Shown here in pieces: positions 54,088 through 54,112 of a DNA stretch of 54,112 bases (position 1 is its first letter; every line of letters starts with the position of its first letter). The stretch spans positions 1 through 54,112 of the forward strand of contig PS015076.1 in the NCBI GenBank assembly GCA_048213135.1. The letters are read 5' to 3'. The translations under genes were made by a program, and so were the position numbers. Below the pieces are notes generated by a model. That model was not told the DNA's origin. It made no database searches and saw nothing but the letters and a program-made list of their open reading frames with translations. The DNA is from Reclinomonas americana ATCC 50394 (Eukaryota; Jakobida; Jakobea; Jakobida).

Positions 54088-54112
54088 AGGTGACAGACTG
54101 AGAAGAAACAAG
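51974..54112 (+). CDS. EIF2S3: Translation initiation factor eIF2 gamma subunit (3' end outside window)
   Basis: GTPase subunit of eIF2 that delivers Met-tRNAi to the 40S ribosome. Exons: 51974-51983 (MEQ plus one base), 52150-52293, 52452-52873, 52957-52995, 53074-53334 and 53419-53619. G1 is [12 protein letters not shown], followed by the eIF2-gamma zinc-ribbon-like insert with four Cys (CPTCPAPQC...CRHC), G3 DCPGH and G4 NKIDL. Domain II is seen as [32 protein letters not shown] and [20 protein letters not shown]. The last visible exon ends at a GCAG/GTGCGT donor at 53619. The rest of the window is intron, so the third domain lies beyond it. The tiny first exon is supported by the exact frame it gives (MEQDVAHRL). 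Confidence 0.95.
52874..52956. other. Assembly gap (83 N) inside eIF2-gamma G4 region
   Basis: Flanks read HLIILQ and NKIDLV, which are adjacent in the family; no residue is missing. The gap is either an intron flush with the N-run or spurious. Confidence 0.85.
53620..54112. repeat. Intron with G-rich and GA/GT microsatellites
   Basis: Purine-rich tracts (53625-53730), (GT)n (53815-53834), GA and (GAA)n (53836-53874), and (GT)n(GA)n near 54030-54085. No exon is recognised before the window ends. Confidence 0.85.

Noticed and set aside
1-54112. tRNA or rRNA genes.
   Set aside because: No T-loop GGTTCGAATCC-type box with matching acceptor stem, and no rRNA core sequence, was found on either strand.

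Overview
This window is nuclear DNA of a microbial eukaryote. Most genes are split by GT-AG introns (many of 60-170 bp, donors often GTGCGT or GTGAGT), the code looks standard, coding DNA is GC-rich, and introns and spacers are full of CT/GA and GT/CA microsatellites. There are no operons, rRNA or tRNA genes that I can see. The gene set (SWI/SNF ATPase, mitochondrial 3-methylcrotonyl-CoA carboxylase, mevalonate kinase, YKT6, UVRAG-like C2 domain, eIF2-gamma) implies a free-living, mitochondriate protist. I cannot name the lineage from sequence alone.

Layout. 1-7.0 kb: Brahma/Snf2-type remodeller on minus, running off the left edge. 7.4-13.4 kb: MCC alpha subunit on plus, with a 1.27-kb internal contig that lies backwards. 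13.5-15.8 kb: gene with a gamma-glutamylcyclotransferase-like region, minus. 16.7-19.9 kb: AAA-ATPase-like/PD-(D/E)XK gene, minus, of a mainly bacterial family. 20.0-21.3 kb: WD40 gene, plus. 22.5-26.4 kb: fragments of one or two conserved/coiled-coil genes around large gaps. 26.8-27.4 kb: UVRAG-like C2 domain. 27.7-39.1 kb: tandem array of an unrecognised two-exon gene family: six full-length units plus a truncated unit at each end. 39.9-44.4 kb: orphan 3' exon, YKT6 and mevalonate kinase. 44.7-51.9 kb: four WD40 genes sharing a private C-terminal signature, with an SDR and a YjdJ/NATD1-type acetyltransferase between them. 52.0 kb to the end: eIF2-gamma, running off the right edge.

The most novel content is the tandem array, whose members look like recombinants of a few variable segments in a conserved frame. 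The second is the WD40 paralogue family with a conserved non-WD40 tail. The assembly has clear faults: 16 N-runs mostly in microsatellites, four of exactly 20 N, N-runs whose flanks join codon-perfect, and at least one inverted contig inside a gene. Gene structures near gaps should be read with that in mind.
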